From Mariluticola halotolerans (lineage in GTDB: Bacteria > Pseudomonadota > Alphaproteobacteria > Rhizobiales > Devosiaceae): DNA of 64,000 bases. Positions within the stretch are counted from its first letter, which is position 1, and each line of letters opens with the position of its first letter. The notes beneath the pieces are model-generated. The model did not search any database, was not told the origin of the DNA, and saw nothing but the letters and a program-made list of their open reading frames with translations. Positions 9,143-18,103 of this stretch are shown here, piece by piece. The stretch spans positions 45,211 to 109,210 of the forward strand of contig NZ_CP090961.1 in the NCBI RefSeq assembly GCF_021611515.1, written 5' to 3'. A program made the translations under genes and the position numbers.

Positions 9143-10900
9143 ATGTACACAATAAGGAACGTTATTCAATTGCTCAGCCCGCCGTTCCGGTGGCGGATGC
9201 TTGTGCTGTTCCTTCTGATGCTGATCGGCATGCTTTTTGAAACATTGAGTGTTGGTCTGGTGATCCCGGTGATCTCCATGTTCACCGTCAATTCAGCCAC
9301 ACAGGGTTCGTCCGCCGCTGTTTGGCTTAGCGACCTTCTGGGTTTGCAGGATAAAAATCAGTTGATCTTGGTGGCAATGATCGGGCTGGTTGGCGTTTAT
9401 GCTTTAAAGACCGTGTTCCTGGCGTTTTTGGCCTGGCGGCAAGCGAGTTTTTCTTTCGATGTACGAGCCGATATTTCGCGTCGACTGTTCGAGAAATATC
9501 TTTCTGAGAAATATGAGTTTCATCTCCGGCGCAATTCTGCGGAACTTATACGGAATGTCGTCAGCGAAACCGACCAGTTTACAAACGGTGCAATGGCACC
9601 GAGCATGTTGCTGACGGCTGAGTTGCTTGTGGCGACCGGGCTGGGCGTGCTTTTGATGGTTGTGGAGCCGATAGGTGCGATTGTGGTCATCACAACCTTC
9701 GGCATTGCAGGTGGCCTGTTTCTTTTGGCGACCCGGTTGCATTTGACGCGGTGGGGGACTGCGCGACAAATGCATGAAGGCAAAAGGCTCCAGATGCTGC
9801 AACAGGGGCTTGGCGGCGTCAAAGAAGTCAAGCTGATGGGGCGGGAGCGTGACTTTATAAACCAGTATGATTTTCACAACCGAGGCAGTTCGGCCATGGG
9901 AATGCGACAGGCAACCCTGTTGGCGCTTCCCAAACTGTGGATTGAGCTTCTGGCCATTCTGGGTCTGGCGGCGCTCGTCATATCGATGGTTCTGCAAGGC
10001 AAACCTATCGATAACTTCGTGCCAACTCTCGGCCTTTTCGCGGCGGCAGCTTTCCGCATCATGCCCTCCATCAACCGGATGATCAATGCGATGCAAAGCC
10101 TGCGTTTTGCCCTGCCGGTCGTTGACGTATTACGGGCTGAATTGCGTGGGGAAGAAATACGCGGAAAGCGCCAGGCCGACACGGGCGGCATACCTTTCAG
10201 CGGTTCCCTCGATCTGCAAGATGTCGCCTATAGCTATCCGCAGACTGACGACACCGTGTTGACGGACATTAATCTCCGGATTCCCGCTGGCGCGTCATTG
10301 GGGATTGTTGGCGAAAGCGGCGCTGGAAAAAGTACGCTGATTGACCTGATAATGGGGCTGCTTCCGGAATATCAGGGCCATGTCCATGTCGATGGACGAG
10401 AGTTGCGCGACGACATCCATAACTGGCAGCGACAGATTGGATATGTGCCGCAACATATTTTCCTCACAGATGATACCTTGCGGCGTAATATTGCGTTTGG
10501 GCTGGAAGCCAATGACATAGACGAGGCTCTCGTCGACAAGGCAATAAAAGCGGCTCAACTGCAGAGTTTTGTTGCTTCGTTGCCGGCGGGAAAAGAAACA
10601 ATCGTCGGCGAACGGGGCGTGCGCCTTTCAGGTGGACAAAGGCAAAGAATTGGCATCGCGCGCGCGTTGTATCATGATCCCTCCATACTCGTGCTGGACG
10701 AAGCGACAAGTGCTCTTGATGTTAGAATGGAGGCGGAGGTCATGGACGCCGTCAGAAAGCTTCGGGACAAGACCGTCATCATTGTTGCCCACCGTTATTC
10801 TACTGTCGAGCATTGTGAAATGATTGTGCTTCTGGAAAAAGGACGGATTGTGCGTAAAGGAACCCCTGATCAGGTGCTCACATCCGTCGCCCCAAAATAA
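9143..10900 (+). CDS. ABC transporter, fused membrane and ATPase domains (PglK/MsbA-like glycan flippase)
   Basis: This 585-residue half-transporter is probably a homodimeric flippase of lipid-linked glycans. Residues 1-320 hold the transmembrane domain, with the helix LVLFLLMLIGMLFETLSVGL near the start, which resembles PglK/WlaB. The C-terminal ATPase has Walker A (GIVGESGAGKSTL), signature ([17 protein letters not shown]), Walker B (ILVLDEATSALD) and the switch histidine (VAHRYS). The ribosome site GGAG lies 12 bases upstream. Its place between a UDP-sugar dehydrogenase and the pse genes suggests it moves the oligosaccharide assembled by this locus across the inner membrane. The second locus (49.9-63.3 kb) has its own Wzx, so the two pathways need not share a flippase. 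Confidence 0.88.
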   Translation: MYTIRNVIQLLSPPFRWRMLVLFLLMLIGMLFETLSVGLVIPVISMFTVNSATQGSSAAVWLSDLLGLQDKNQLILVAMIGLVGVYALKTVFLAFLAWRQASFSFDVRADISRRLFEKYLSEKYEFHLRRNSAELIRNVVSETDQFTNGAMAPSMLLTAELLVATGLGVLLMVVEPIGAIVVITTFGIAGGLFLLATRLHLTRWGTARQMHEGKRLQMLQQGLGGVKEVKLMGRERDFINQYDFHNRGSSAMGMRQATLLALPKLWIELLAILGLAALVISMVLQGKPIDNFVPTLGLFAAAAFRIMPSINRMINAMQSLRFALPVVDVLRAELRGEEIRGKRQADTGGIPFSGSLDLQDVAYSYPQTDDTVLTDINLRIPAGASLGIVGESGAGKSTLIDLIMGLLPEYQGHVHVDGRELRDDIHNWQRQIGYVPQHIFLTDDTLRRNIAFGLEANDIDEALVDKAIKAAQLQSFVASLPAGKETIVGERGVRLSGGQRQRIGIARALYHDPSILVLDEATSALDVRMEAEVMDAVRKLRDKTVIIVAHRYSTVEHCEMIVLLEKGRIVRKGTPDQVLTSVAPK

Positions 10901-10923
10901 ATCCTGCCGGAGAATTCGCTGCC

Positions 10924-11946
10924 GTGTTGAACAAGAAATCTATATTGGTGACCGGTGGAACCGGCTCTTTTGGTAAAGCTTTTGTACGTCAGGTTTTAAA
11001 GCAATATCCTGATATCCAACGGTTGGTAATATTCAGTCGCGATGAACTAAAACAATATGAGATGTCGCTTGTCTTTAACGACAAGGAGTTTCCGGGCATT
11101 CGTTATTTTATCGGTGACATCCGGGACGAACGGCGCCTGCGCCGCGCTCTCGAGGGGATCGATTATGTTGTTCATGCTGCCGCGCTAAAGCAGGTTCCCG
11201 CGGCCGAATATAATCCGTTCGAATGCATCAAGACCAATGTGCTTGGGACACAGAATCTGATCGAGGCCTGTCTTGATACCAATGTGAAGCGCGTTGTCGC
11301 ACTATCGACAGACAAGGCTGCGGCACCGATCAACCTATATGGCGCCACCAAGTTGTGCTCAGACAAGCTGGTCGTGGCTGCCAACAACATCCGGGGCGAT
11401 CGCGATATCCGCTTCAGCATTGTGCGCTATGGCAATGTTATGGGAAGCCGCGGTTCGGTGATCCCGTTTTTTCAGGATATGCGCAAAACAGGGACATTGC
11501 CGATAACCGACGAGAACATGACCCGGTTCAATATCTCTCTTCAGGACGGTGTTGAAATGGTGATCTGGGCGCTTGAACAGGCCTTGGGTGGCGAGATTTT
11601 TGTCCCAAAGATACCGTCATACCGGATAACTGATCTGGCCGAGGCTATTGGGCCTGAATGTGAGCATAAACTTGTTGGCATACGGCCCGGTGAAAAAGTC
11701 CACGAGGAAATGATCACCGAAAGCGATAGCATGAACACTTTGGATCTCGGCCGGTATTTCGCCATACTGCCTTCCGGAGACGAGCGGTTGCGCGCGACGT
11801 ATATGAAGCAGGAGGGTGTGAAGCCGGTGCCTGTCGGCTTTACTTATAATTCCGGAGATAACCCGGATTTCCTCAGTGTCGAGAGTTTGCGTGAGCTGAT
11901 TGACACGCATGTGGTAGAGACCGGAGCTTTAGGGGCTGCGCAATGA
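10924..11946 (+). CDS. pseB: UDP-N-acetylglucosamine 4,6-dehydratase (5-inverting)
   Basis: PseB carries out the first step of pseudaminic acid synthesis, converting UDP-GlcNAc into a 4-keto-6-deoxy-AltNAc intermediate with bound NADP. The 340-residue protein has the nucleotide motif TGGTGSFG (residues 10-17) and the active-site set Asp130-Lys131 with Tyr139 and Lys143 (STDKAAAP, LYGATK), characteristic of the FlaA1/PseB dehydratases. The motif ALKQVPAAEYNPFE is typical. The start is GTG at 10924, with GGAG 12 bases upstream; an in-frame TTG follows directly. The stop overlaps the pseC start by four bases. Confidence 0.95.
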   Translation: MLNKKSILVTGGTGSFGKAFVRQVLKQYPDIQRLVIFSRDELKQYEMSLVFNDKEFPGIRYFIGDIRDERRLRRALEGIDYVVHAAALKQVPAAEYNPFECIKTNVLGTQNLIEACLDTNVKRVVALSTDKAAAPINLYGATKLCSDKLVVAANNIRGDRDIRFSIVRYGNVMGSRGSVIPFFQDMRKTGTLPITDENMTRFNISLQDGVEMVIWALEQALGGEIFVPKIPSYRITDLAEAIGPECEHKLVGIRPGEKVHEEMITESDSMNTLDLGRYFAILPSGDERLRATYMKQEGVKPVPVGFTYNSGDNPDFLSVESLRELIDTHVVETGALGAAQ

Positions 11947-13082
11947 TCCCATACGGTCGGCAATTCATTTCTGAGCAGGATATCGAGGCTGTTGTCGATG
12001 TGCTCCGATCTGACTTTCTGACCCAGGGGCCTGCCATACCGGCGTTTGAGCAGGCGATAGCGCAATATTGTGGCGTGGCGCACGCGATTGCGGTCAGCAA
12101 CGCTACCGCCGCACTTCATATTGCCTGTCTTGCATTGGACGTTGGTCGGGGTGACTTTGTTTGGACAAGCCCCAATACATTTGTGGCAAGCGCCAATTGC
12201 GCCCGCTATTGCGGGGCGTCGGTCGATTTTGTCGATGTTGATCCCAAAACGTATAATATGTGTCCGGAAAAACTGGCTGAGAAACTCAAGGAAGCTGAGA
12301 AGGCCGGCACCTTGCCTAAAGTGGTCATCCCCGTGCACTTCGCCGGTACGCCATGCGACATGGCGCGCATACACACCCTGAGTGAACAATACGGTTTTAA
12401 GATTATTGAGGATGCCTCGCACGCAATAGGATCGTGCTATGAGGATAGCCGGATTGGCGATTGCCAATTCAGCGATATTGCCGTTTTCAGTTTTCATCCC
12501 GTCAAGATTATCACCTCCGGTGAGGGTGGAATGGCGACCACCCGGTCACCTGATCTCGCGCGGCGCCTGCAGTTATACCGTTCTCACGGGATTACCCGCG
12601 AACCTTCTGAGCTTGAGGATGTGACGCAAGGGGCGTGGTATTATGAGCAACAGATGCTGGGGTATAATTACCGGCTGACCGACCTGCAGGCAGCACTTGG
12701 CCTGTCCCAGTTACAAAATATCGAGGCCTGGATAACAAGACGGCATGAGATCCTTGCGCAATATGATGCTGCCTTTGCCGATCTGCCGGTTACCCGGCCA
12801 TCCTATCCGGGCAATGTGCGTTCCTCGCTGCACCTCTATCCCATTCAGGTTGCCGACCGGCGACGCGTGTTTGAGGGCATGCGGGCCGCCGGAATACTGG
12901 TGAATGTGCATTACATCCCCGTACACACGCAGCCGGACTTTCAAAAGCTTGGCTTTGCCTGGGGTGATTTTCCGCAAAGCGAGGATTATTATAAGTCTGC
13001 GATCTCTCTTCCCATGTTCGCCAGTCTGAGTGACGCGCAGTGCTCTGATGTGATCAAAACGTTGCGGGATCTGTTGCAATGA
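11943..13082 (+). CDS. pseC: UDP-4-amino-4,6-dideoxy-N-acetyl-beta-L-altrosamine transaminase
   Basis: PseC is a PLP-dependent DegT/DnrJ/EryC1-family aminotransferase that moves an amino group from glutamate to C4 of the PseB product. The 379-residue length matches the family. The PLP-binding lysine is about residue 188 (FSFHPVKIITSGEGG). The N-terminal YGRQFISEQDI and the block VSNATAALHIACLALDVG are typical of PseC. It is coupled to pseB and pseF by four-base overlaps at both ends, so all three are made from one message. Confidence 0.95.
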   Translation: MIPYGRQFISEQDIEAVVDVLRSDFLTQGPAIPAFEQAIAQYCGVAHAIAVSNATAALHIACLALDVGRGDFVWTSPNTFVASANCARYCGASVDFVDVDPKTYNMCPEKLAEKLKEAEKAGTLPKVVIPVHFAGTPCDMARIHTLSEQYGFKIIEDASHAIGSCYEDSRIGDCQFSDIAVFSFHPVKIITSGEGGMATTRSPDLARRLQLYRSHGITREPSELEDVTQGAWYYEQQMLGYNYRLTDLQAALGLSQLQNIEAWITRRHEILAQYDAAFADLPVTRPSYPGNVRSSLHLYPIQVADRRRVFEGMRAAGILVNVHYIPVHTQPDFQKLGFAWGDFPQSEDYYKSAISLPMFASLSDAQCSDVIKTLRDLLQ

Positions 13083-13777
13083 AGGTCGCCGTTATTCCTG
13101 CACGCGGTGGCAGCAAGCGCATTCCGCGAAAGAATATAAAGCCTTTCCTCGGACGCCCGATGATCGCCTATACGATCGAGGCGGCGCTAAAGAGTGGCGT
13201 ATTTGACCGGATCATTGTGTCCACTGATGATGAAGAAATCGCAGCGGTTGCGCGCACGTGCGGTGCAGAGACACCATTTTTGCGCCCCGCCGAACTTTCC
13301 GACGACCATGCGGGGACTGCGGAAGTTGTCGCCCATGCGATCCGCTGGCTTGAGAACGAAGGGCAAGTGCCTGATCTGGTGTGCTGCATGTATGCGACCG
13401 CGCCGTTTATCACCGACGCCGATCTGAAAGAGGGCTTGCTCAAACTGCAGGAGTCCGACTGGCATTTTGTGTTCTCTGCAGGGGGTGTGTCCTGTCCGAT
13501 CTTTCGCTCGTTTTTTATTGATGAGACCCATGGCGTGAACATGTTTTTCCCGGAAAACTATGAATCGCGGTCGCAGGACCTGCCCGTTGCATTGCACGAT
13601 GCCGGACAGTTCTATTGGGGAACGAGGGATGCCTGGCTGAGTGATCAGCCCATATTCGGTCCCAGATCAACTGTAGTTATGATCCCGCGCTGGCGTTTGC
13701 AGGATATCGATAACCCGGAAGACTGGGAATACGCAGAAATGCTCTTTGCCGTGGCCAAGGAAAAACAGGCCTCCTAA
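13079..13777 (+). CDS. pseF: Pseudaminic acid cytidylyltransferase
   Basis: PseF activates pseudaminic acid with CTP to CMP-Pse. The 232-residue protein starts with the nucleotide-binding motif IPARGGSKRIPRKNI of CMP-sialate synthase relatives and continues with VSTDDEEIAAVA and YATAPF, where PseF enzymes carry this variant. The C-terminal DIDNPEDWEYAEMLF is the usual family ending. It overlaps pseC by four bases. It comes ahead of pseG and pseI in this locus, an order that does not follow the reaction order. Confidence 0.93.
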   Translation: MKVAVIPARGGSKRIPRKNIKPFLGRPMIAYTIEAALKSGVFDRIIVSTDDEEIAAVARTCGAETPFLRPAELSDDHAGTAEVVAHAIRWLENEGQVPDLVCCMYATAPFITDADLKEGLLKLQESDWHFVFSAGGVSCPIFRSFFIDETHGVNMFFPENYESRSQDLPVALHDAGQFYWGTRDAWLSDQPIFGPRSTVVMIPRWRLQDIDNPEDWEYAEMLFAVAKEKQAS

Positions 13778-13856
13778 ACACAAGCTTCATCTTGACCATG
13801 CCGTGGTTTTTCCAGGTTGGGGCGCGTATTTGAGGTCAGCACAGGAAGTGGGGAAA

Positions 13857-14540
13857 ATGGTAGATCGAGCGCTTATAATTGCCGCGCATCCCGACGACGA
13901 GGTTCTCGGGTGTGGCGGCACCATGGCTAAACTTGCTGCTGGCGGGACCGATGTTCACGTACTGTTTTTGGCCGATGGAGTGACCGCGCGGCAGGAGCAG
14001 TCCGTTGCCGACAATGCGGCCCTCGAGCGGCGGCGCGCAGCGGCTGGAAAGGCATGTTCCATACTGGGTGCATCCGGCGTCGAGTTTGAGGATTATCCCG
14101 ACAACCGGATGGATACAATCGCGTTATTGTCCATTGCACAGTCGGTCGAGAGCCGGATCGCTGCGGTAAAACCCGAATTGATCCTGACACACTATGGGAA
14201 TGATCTGAATATTGATCATCAACGCATCAATCAGGCTGTGGTGACAGCGTGCCGACCGCAAAACCGGCTTTGCGTCAAAACCCTGCTGTTTTTTGAAGTT
14301 GGATCCAGCACGGAATGGCAAACGCCGGATTTTGGCCGAACATTCGCGCCGAACTGGTTTGAAGACATCTCTCCGTTCCTTGAGCAGAAATTGCAGGCGA
14401 TGTCGGCATATGAAGAGGAACTGAGGGACTGGCCACACCCAAGATCCCTGAAGGGAATAGAGTCTCTTGCGGCGTGGCGTGGCGCGTCAATCGGCTGTGA
14501 TGCCGCCGAAGCATTCGTGCTTGGGCGCCGTACCGGATGA
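13857..14540 (+). CDS. PIG-L/LmbE-family N-deacetylase
   Basis: This 227-residue protein belongs to the zinc-dependent PIG-L family, which removes N-acetyl groups from sugars such as GlcNAc-inositol. The metal-binding AAHPDDEVLGCGG is at residues 9-21, and a second motif THYGNDLNIDHQRIN carries the further His/Asp ligands. The open frame runs back to 13746, but ATG at 13857 has a strong AGGAAGTGGGG site and begins at the family N-terminus. It lies between pseF and pseG and overlaps the pseG start by four bases, so it is part of the pse operon. I infer that it deacetylates a pathway intermediate or the finished sugar; this step is not part of the standard pathway. Confidence 0.88.
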   Translation: MVDRALIIAAHPDDEVLGCGGTMAKLAAGGTDVHVLFLADGVTARQEQSVADNAALERRRAAAGKACSILGASGVEFEDYPDNRMDTIALLSIAQSVESRIAAVKPELILTHYGNDLNIDHQRINQAVVTACRPQNRLCVKTLLFFEVGSSTEWQTPDFGRTFAPNWFEDISPFLEQKLQAMSAYEEELRDWPHPRSLKGIESLAAWRGASIGCDAAEAFVLGRRTG

Positions 14541-15601
14541 GGTTTCACATCCGCGCAGATGCTTCGGGTGAAATCGGGGCGGGGCATGTTGTGCGCTGTC
14601 AGGCACTGGCGGGCGAACTTGTCCGACGCGGGCATGCGGTGACATTCCTTTGCCGGAGCTTGCCCGGTAATATGTCGGATCTACTTCGGGCGGCTGGCTT
14701 TGATGTCATTGACATGCCTGTCGATGCTAACTGCACCTGGACACAAGAGATGGACATTGTGTGGTGCGAGGCGTTTGTCCATAAGCATCCCGCAGATTGG
14801 CTTATTGTTGACCACTATGCTTTGGGCGTGTCCTGGCACAGGGCAATACGGGGGGCGGGTTGCCGTCTTCTGGTGATCAACGACCTGCCCGGGCAGGATA
14901 TCGATGCAGATATCCTGCTTGACCAGAATTTGATTCCTGATCACGCAGCACAATATGTGTCGCACGTTCCCAGGGAATGCGCCTTGTTGCTGGGTCCCGG
15001 GTTCGCGCTTTTGCGGCCTGAATTTGCGGCAATGCGGCAGGGCAGCTTGCGCCGTCGGGCGAACGGCGATTGCGACAGTCTGCTTATCTTTTTGGGTGGC
15101 GGCGATGTTTTCGAGGAAACCGCCCTCATGATAAGGGCGGCCGGCGACACAATCCGGAAATGGCGCAAAGTGGTTGTGGTCGTGGGACAGGCCTGCAGCA
15201 ATATCAAGCAGCTTGAAGATATGTTGATCATGCGTCCCGGTTGGCAACTGCATGTTCAAACGGACGAGATGTCCCGGCTACTCTGTGAGGCCGATATTGC
15301 CATCACCGGCGGCGGCAGCATCAGCTGGGAAAAATGCGCCCTTGGTGTACCCAGCCTTGCCGTTGTGTTGGCTGAAAACCAAGCGCCGATTGTTGCAACG
15401 CTCGATATGCAAGGCGCCGTGATCTCGCTTGGAGAGCTGGCTGCGCTGCGTTGTGAGACGGTGACAGCGCGTCTCAACGACCTAAGCGTCCCTCAACTGT
15501 TGGAAATGGGCACAAAAGCTGCAGAAATCTGCCGCGGCGATGGCGCGGCGCGGGTTGTCGATGTTATAGAAAACCAGAAAAGCAACGACAGACAACGTTA
15601 G
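14537..15601 (+). CDS. pseG: UDP-2,4-diacylamido-2,4,6-trideoxy-beta-L-altropyranose hydrolase
   Basis: PseG removes UDP from the altrose intermediate before condensation with phosphoenolpyruvate. The 354-residue protein shows the N-terminal signature IRADASGEIGAGHVVRC, in which the catalytic His lies (GAGH), and a GT-B-like C-terminal half with ADIAITGGGSISWEKCALGVP. It starts inside the stop codon of the PIG-L gene (ATGA). No fused PseH acetyltransferase domain is present, although such fusions occur in other bacteria. Confidence 0.93.
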   Translation: MRFHIRADASGEIGAGHVVRCQALAGELVRRGHAVTFLCRSLPGNMSDLLRAAGFDVIDMPVDANCTWTQEMDIVWCEAFVHKHPADWLIVDHYALGVSWHRAIRGAGCRLLVINDLPGQDIDADILLDQNLIPDHAAQYVSHVPRECALLLGPGFALLRPEFAAMRQGSLRRRANGDCDSLLIFLGGGDVFEETALMIRAAGDTIRKWRKVVVVVGQACSNIKQLEDMLIMRPGWQLHVQTDEMSRLLCEADIAITGGGSISWEKCALGVPSLAVVLAENQAPIVATLDMQGAVISLGELAALRCETVTARLNDLSVPQLLEMGTKAAEICRGDGAARVVDVIENQKSNDRQR

Positions 15602-15651
15602 GCTGCCAGCAGGTTCTTACAGCCCCATGACGACGTTTGGAGAAAGAATAA

Positions 15652-16695
15652 ATGGCCTTCAGAATTGGTGAGCGCGAGATCGGCGCCGGACATCCGCCCT
15701 TCATCATTCTTGAAGCCGGGATCAATCACAATGGCGAGCTTGAAAAAGCGAAAGAAATGATCGCCGTTGCCAAAGAAGCAGGCGCAGACGCCATCAAGTT
15801 TCAGACGTTCAAGGCGGATGAGTTTGTCGCCGACCCCAAACAGATGTTTACCTATCGGTCCCAGGGCAAAGAGATCACGGAATCCATGCTCGAGATGTTC
15901 CGCCGGTATGAATTCTCCCGCGCGGAATGGTTCGAGATCAAGTCTTTCTGCGATGCGACCGGCATCACATTCATGTCGTCTCCGCAGAACGTGTCGGATA
16001 TGGAATTGCTCGTTGAGATAGGCGTGCCGGCGCTCAAAGTGGGATCGGACGACTTTACGAACCTGCCGCTACTTGAGCGGTATTGCGAAACGGGTTTGCC
16101 GATTATCCTGTCCTGCGGCATGTCTGATCTTGGCGAGGTTTTTGCCGCTCTCAAGACAACAGGCGCGCTGGATGGCAAGCCTGTTGCCTTGCTGGTTTGC
16201 ACGTCCGAGTACCCATCCCCGCCCGAGAGTGTCAACATTTTACGCACGCGCACGCTGCTCAGCGCTTTCCCGAATATTGTTGTGGGCTTTTCGGACCACA
16301 CGCAAGGCAATGTTGCCGCCGCAATGTCTGTGGCCCTGGGCGGGCATATTTTTGAAAAGCATTTTACCCTGTCCCATGATTTGGCAGGTCCCGACCACTG
16401 GTTTTCTGAAGACCCGGCAGGCGCGGCCAGCTGGATCAAGGATGTGCGTAAAGCCCACCAAATGCTCGGCACAGGTGATGTTTCCCCGACGGCAGTCGAA
16501 TTACAGAACAAGAGAGAGTTCCAGCGGGTTCTGGTGGCGACACACCCGGTGCCCAAGGGTAAAATCATCGAAGCGGACGACGTCACGACCCGGCGTGTGT
16601 CGGGTGGAGAGGGGTGGCCGCCGAGCATGATGTCTTATCTCATAGGGCGTCCGGCACCACGCGATTTCAATAGCCAGGAGCCATTTGGCCTGTGA
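15652..16695 (+). CDS. pseI: Pseudaminic acid synthase
   Basis: PseI condenses the trideoxy-altrose with phosphoenolpyruvate to give pseudaminic acid. The 347-residue protein has the NeuB TIM-barrel start (IILEAGINHNGELEKAKEMI, followed by DAIKFQTFKADEF), the core GFSDHTQG and FEKHFTL segments, and a C-terminal SAF (antifreeze-like) domain from about residue 285. The ribosome site GGAGAAAG precedes the ATG. Its stop overlaps the GTG start of the formyltransferase-like gene by four bases, coupling the two. Confidence 0.93.
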   Translation: MAFRIGEREIGAGHPPFIILEAGINHNGELEKAKEMIAVAKEAGADAIKFQTFKADEFVADPKQMFTYRSQGKEITESMLEMFRRYEFSRAEWFEIKSFCDATGITFMSSPQNVSDMELLVEIGVPALKVGSDDFTNLPLLERYCETGLPIILSCGMSDLGEVFAALKTTGALDGKPVALLVCTSEYPSPPESVNILRTRTLLSAFPNIVVGFSDHTQGNVAAAMSVALGGHIFEKHFTLSHDLAGPDHWFSEDPAGAASWIKDVRKAHQMLGTGDVSPTAVELQNKREFQRVLVATHPVPKGKIIEADDVTTRRVSGGEGWPPSMMSYLIGRPAPRDFNSQEPFGL

Positions 16696-17399
16696 CCAGA
16701 ACAGTCGCTTTTGTTGTGAATGATCTGAGCGAATTTACGTTCGCCGATCATATCCGCAAATATTTGCCGGATGTTGCGGTTTCCGTTCTTAATGCGTTTC
16801 CACAAACACCGGCCGACTATGACCTGGTCGTGCTTTGGAATTTGCGTCGCGTGATCCACACCGATGCCGCCTGCGATAATGTTGTCATCTTTCACAGCTC
16901 GGATCTGCCAGACGGGCGCGGGTGGGCACCTATTTATCACACGCTTGCTTATGGTGCCCCTTACTACACGGTTTCCGGCATCAAAATGGGCGCAAAGGTG
17001 GATGAGGGCGACATCGTGGTCAAAGCCCGGCTGCCTGTTTTGCCACACTATGTCGCGGCTGACTTGCGCCGCTTTGATGACGAGATATCCGTTTTGCTTT
17101 CCGCCCGTATTCTGGACCGGTTTGGCGGTGGGGCTCCAAAGGGCCGGAAACAGGCCGCTGAGGGAAGCTATAATCCGCGCCGCCGGCCGCAGGACAATGA
17201 GATTGATCTGAACGCGGCCTTTGTGGACGTGATCCCGCATTTGCGCGCCTGCGAACCGCAACACCCTGCTTTTTTTGTCTACCAAGGTCAGAGATATACG
17301 GTGCAGGTGACGCCGGACATTCCAGCGGTGCTGCCGTCGCAACTTGAAATCGAATTTCTCGTTGACCGGGACGACAACCAAAGCGCTAAGTCCTCATGA
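16692..17399 (+). CDS. Formyltransferase-fold protein, probable sugar N-formyltransferase
   Basis: This 235-residue protein has the formyltransferase core of methionyl-tRNA and sugar N-formyltransferases. The region FHSSDLPDGRGWAPIYH (67-83) matches the usual HPSLLPxYRGxxP motif, VDEGDIV (103-109) carries the conserved Asp, and SYNPRRRPQDNEIDL is a recognised later block. His68 and Asp104 have the same spacing (36) as the catalytic pair of the E. coli enzyme, but the triad Asn is Ile66. The GTG start overlaps the pseI stop. A natural role is to N-formylate the 4-amino group left by PseC, replacing the missing PseH. That role is inferred, and the Asn loss leaves open a different acyl donor or a non-catalytic role. 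Confidence 0.75.
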   Translation: MTRTVAFVVNDLSEFTFADHIRKYLPDVAVSVLNAFPQTPADYDLVVLWNLRRVIHTDAACDNVVIFHSSDLPDGRGWAPIYHTLAYGAPYYTVSGIKMGAKVDEGDIVVKARLPVLPHYVAADLRRFDDEISVLLSARILDRFGGGAPKGRKQAAEGSYNPRRRPQDNEIDLNAAFVDVIPHLRACEPQHPAFFVYQGQRYTVQVTPDIPAVLPSQLEIEFLVDRDDNQSAKSS

Positions 17400-18076
17400 T
17401 TGTCAGTATCCATCAGCCCGCATATTTGCCCTGGCTTGGCTATCTGGATCGTATCGCATCGAGCGATGTGTTTGTGTTCCTTGATACGGTTCAGTTTGAA
17501 AAAAACAGCTTCACCAATCGCAATCGCATCAAGACCGCCAATGGCCCGGTATGGCTGACTGTGCCGGTCAAGCAAAAGGGGCATATCGATAAATCCCTGC
17601 TCGATATAGAGATTGACCAGCAAAAAAACTGGCAAGTCAAACACTTGCGTTCGATCGAGCAAGCCTATCGGAAAGCCCCAAATTTCGGTGCCTATATGCC
17701 GATTTTGGCGCCCACCATTACCGAGACGACTGATGGAATCGCCGCGCTCTGCTGGCGGCAGCTTGCACATCTGGTTGAGGTTTTTGGTCTTGAAACCCGG
17801 ATCGTCCGGGCTAGTGAACTCGCGGTCGATTCACGCAAATCTGACCTTGTTCTTGATATCTGCAAACAGCTCGGTGCCACGACATATCTCTCGGGCAGTC
17901 TGGGGCGGGACTATCTTGCGCTTGATGATTTCTCGGCGGCCCGTATCGATGTGTCTTTTCAGGATTTCACCACACCCGAATATCCACAGCAGCACGGTGA
18001 ATTTATCCCCAATCTCTCGGCCATTGATTACATTTTTAACGCCCCCTCCATGGCGGCGGTTGGTACCCTTTTTTGA
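17396..18076 (+). CDS. WbqC-family protein
   Basis: This 226-residue protein begins with the WbqC hallmark IHQPAYLPWLGYLDRIASSD and continues with LDTVQFEKNSFTNRNRIKT, both strongly conserved in this family. WbqC proteins occur in O-antigen, flagellin and nonulosonic acid loci; their reaction is not settled. The start overlaps the formyltransferase-like gene (ATGA), so it belongs to the same coupled pseI-formyltransferase-wbqC set. I infer a role in modifying or handling the nonulosonic acid precursor. Confidence 0.85.
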   Translation: MIVSIHQPAYLPWLGYLDRIASSDVFVFLDTVQFEKNSFTNRNRIKTANGPVWLTVPVKQKGHIDKSLLDIEIDQQKNWQVKHLRSIEQAYRKAPNFGAYMPILAPTITETTDGIAALCWRQLAHLVEVFGLETRIVRASELAVDSRKSDLVLDICKQLGATTYLSGSLGRDYLALDDFSAARIDVSFQDFTTPEYPQQHGEFIPNLSAIDYIFNAPSMAAVGTLF

Positions 18077-18103
18077 AATGCTGGAAATGAAGGTTGAAGC
18101 CAT

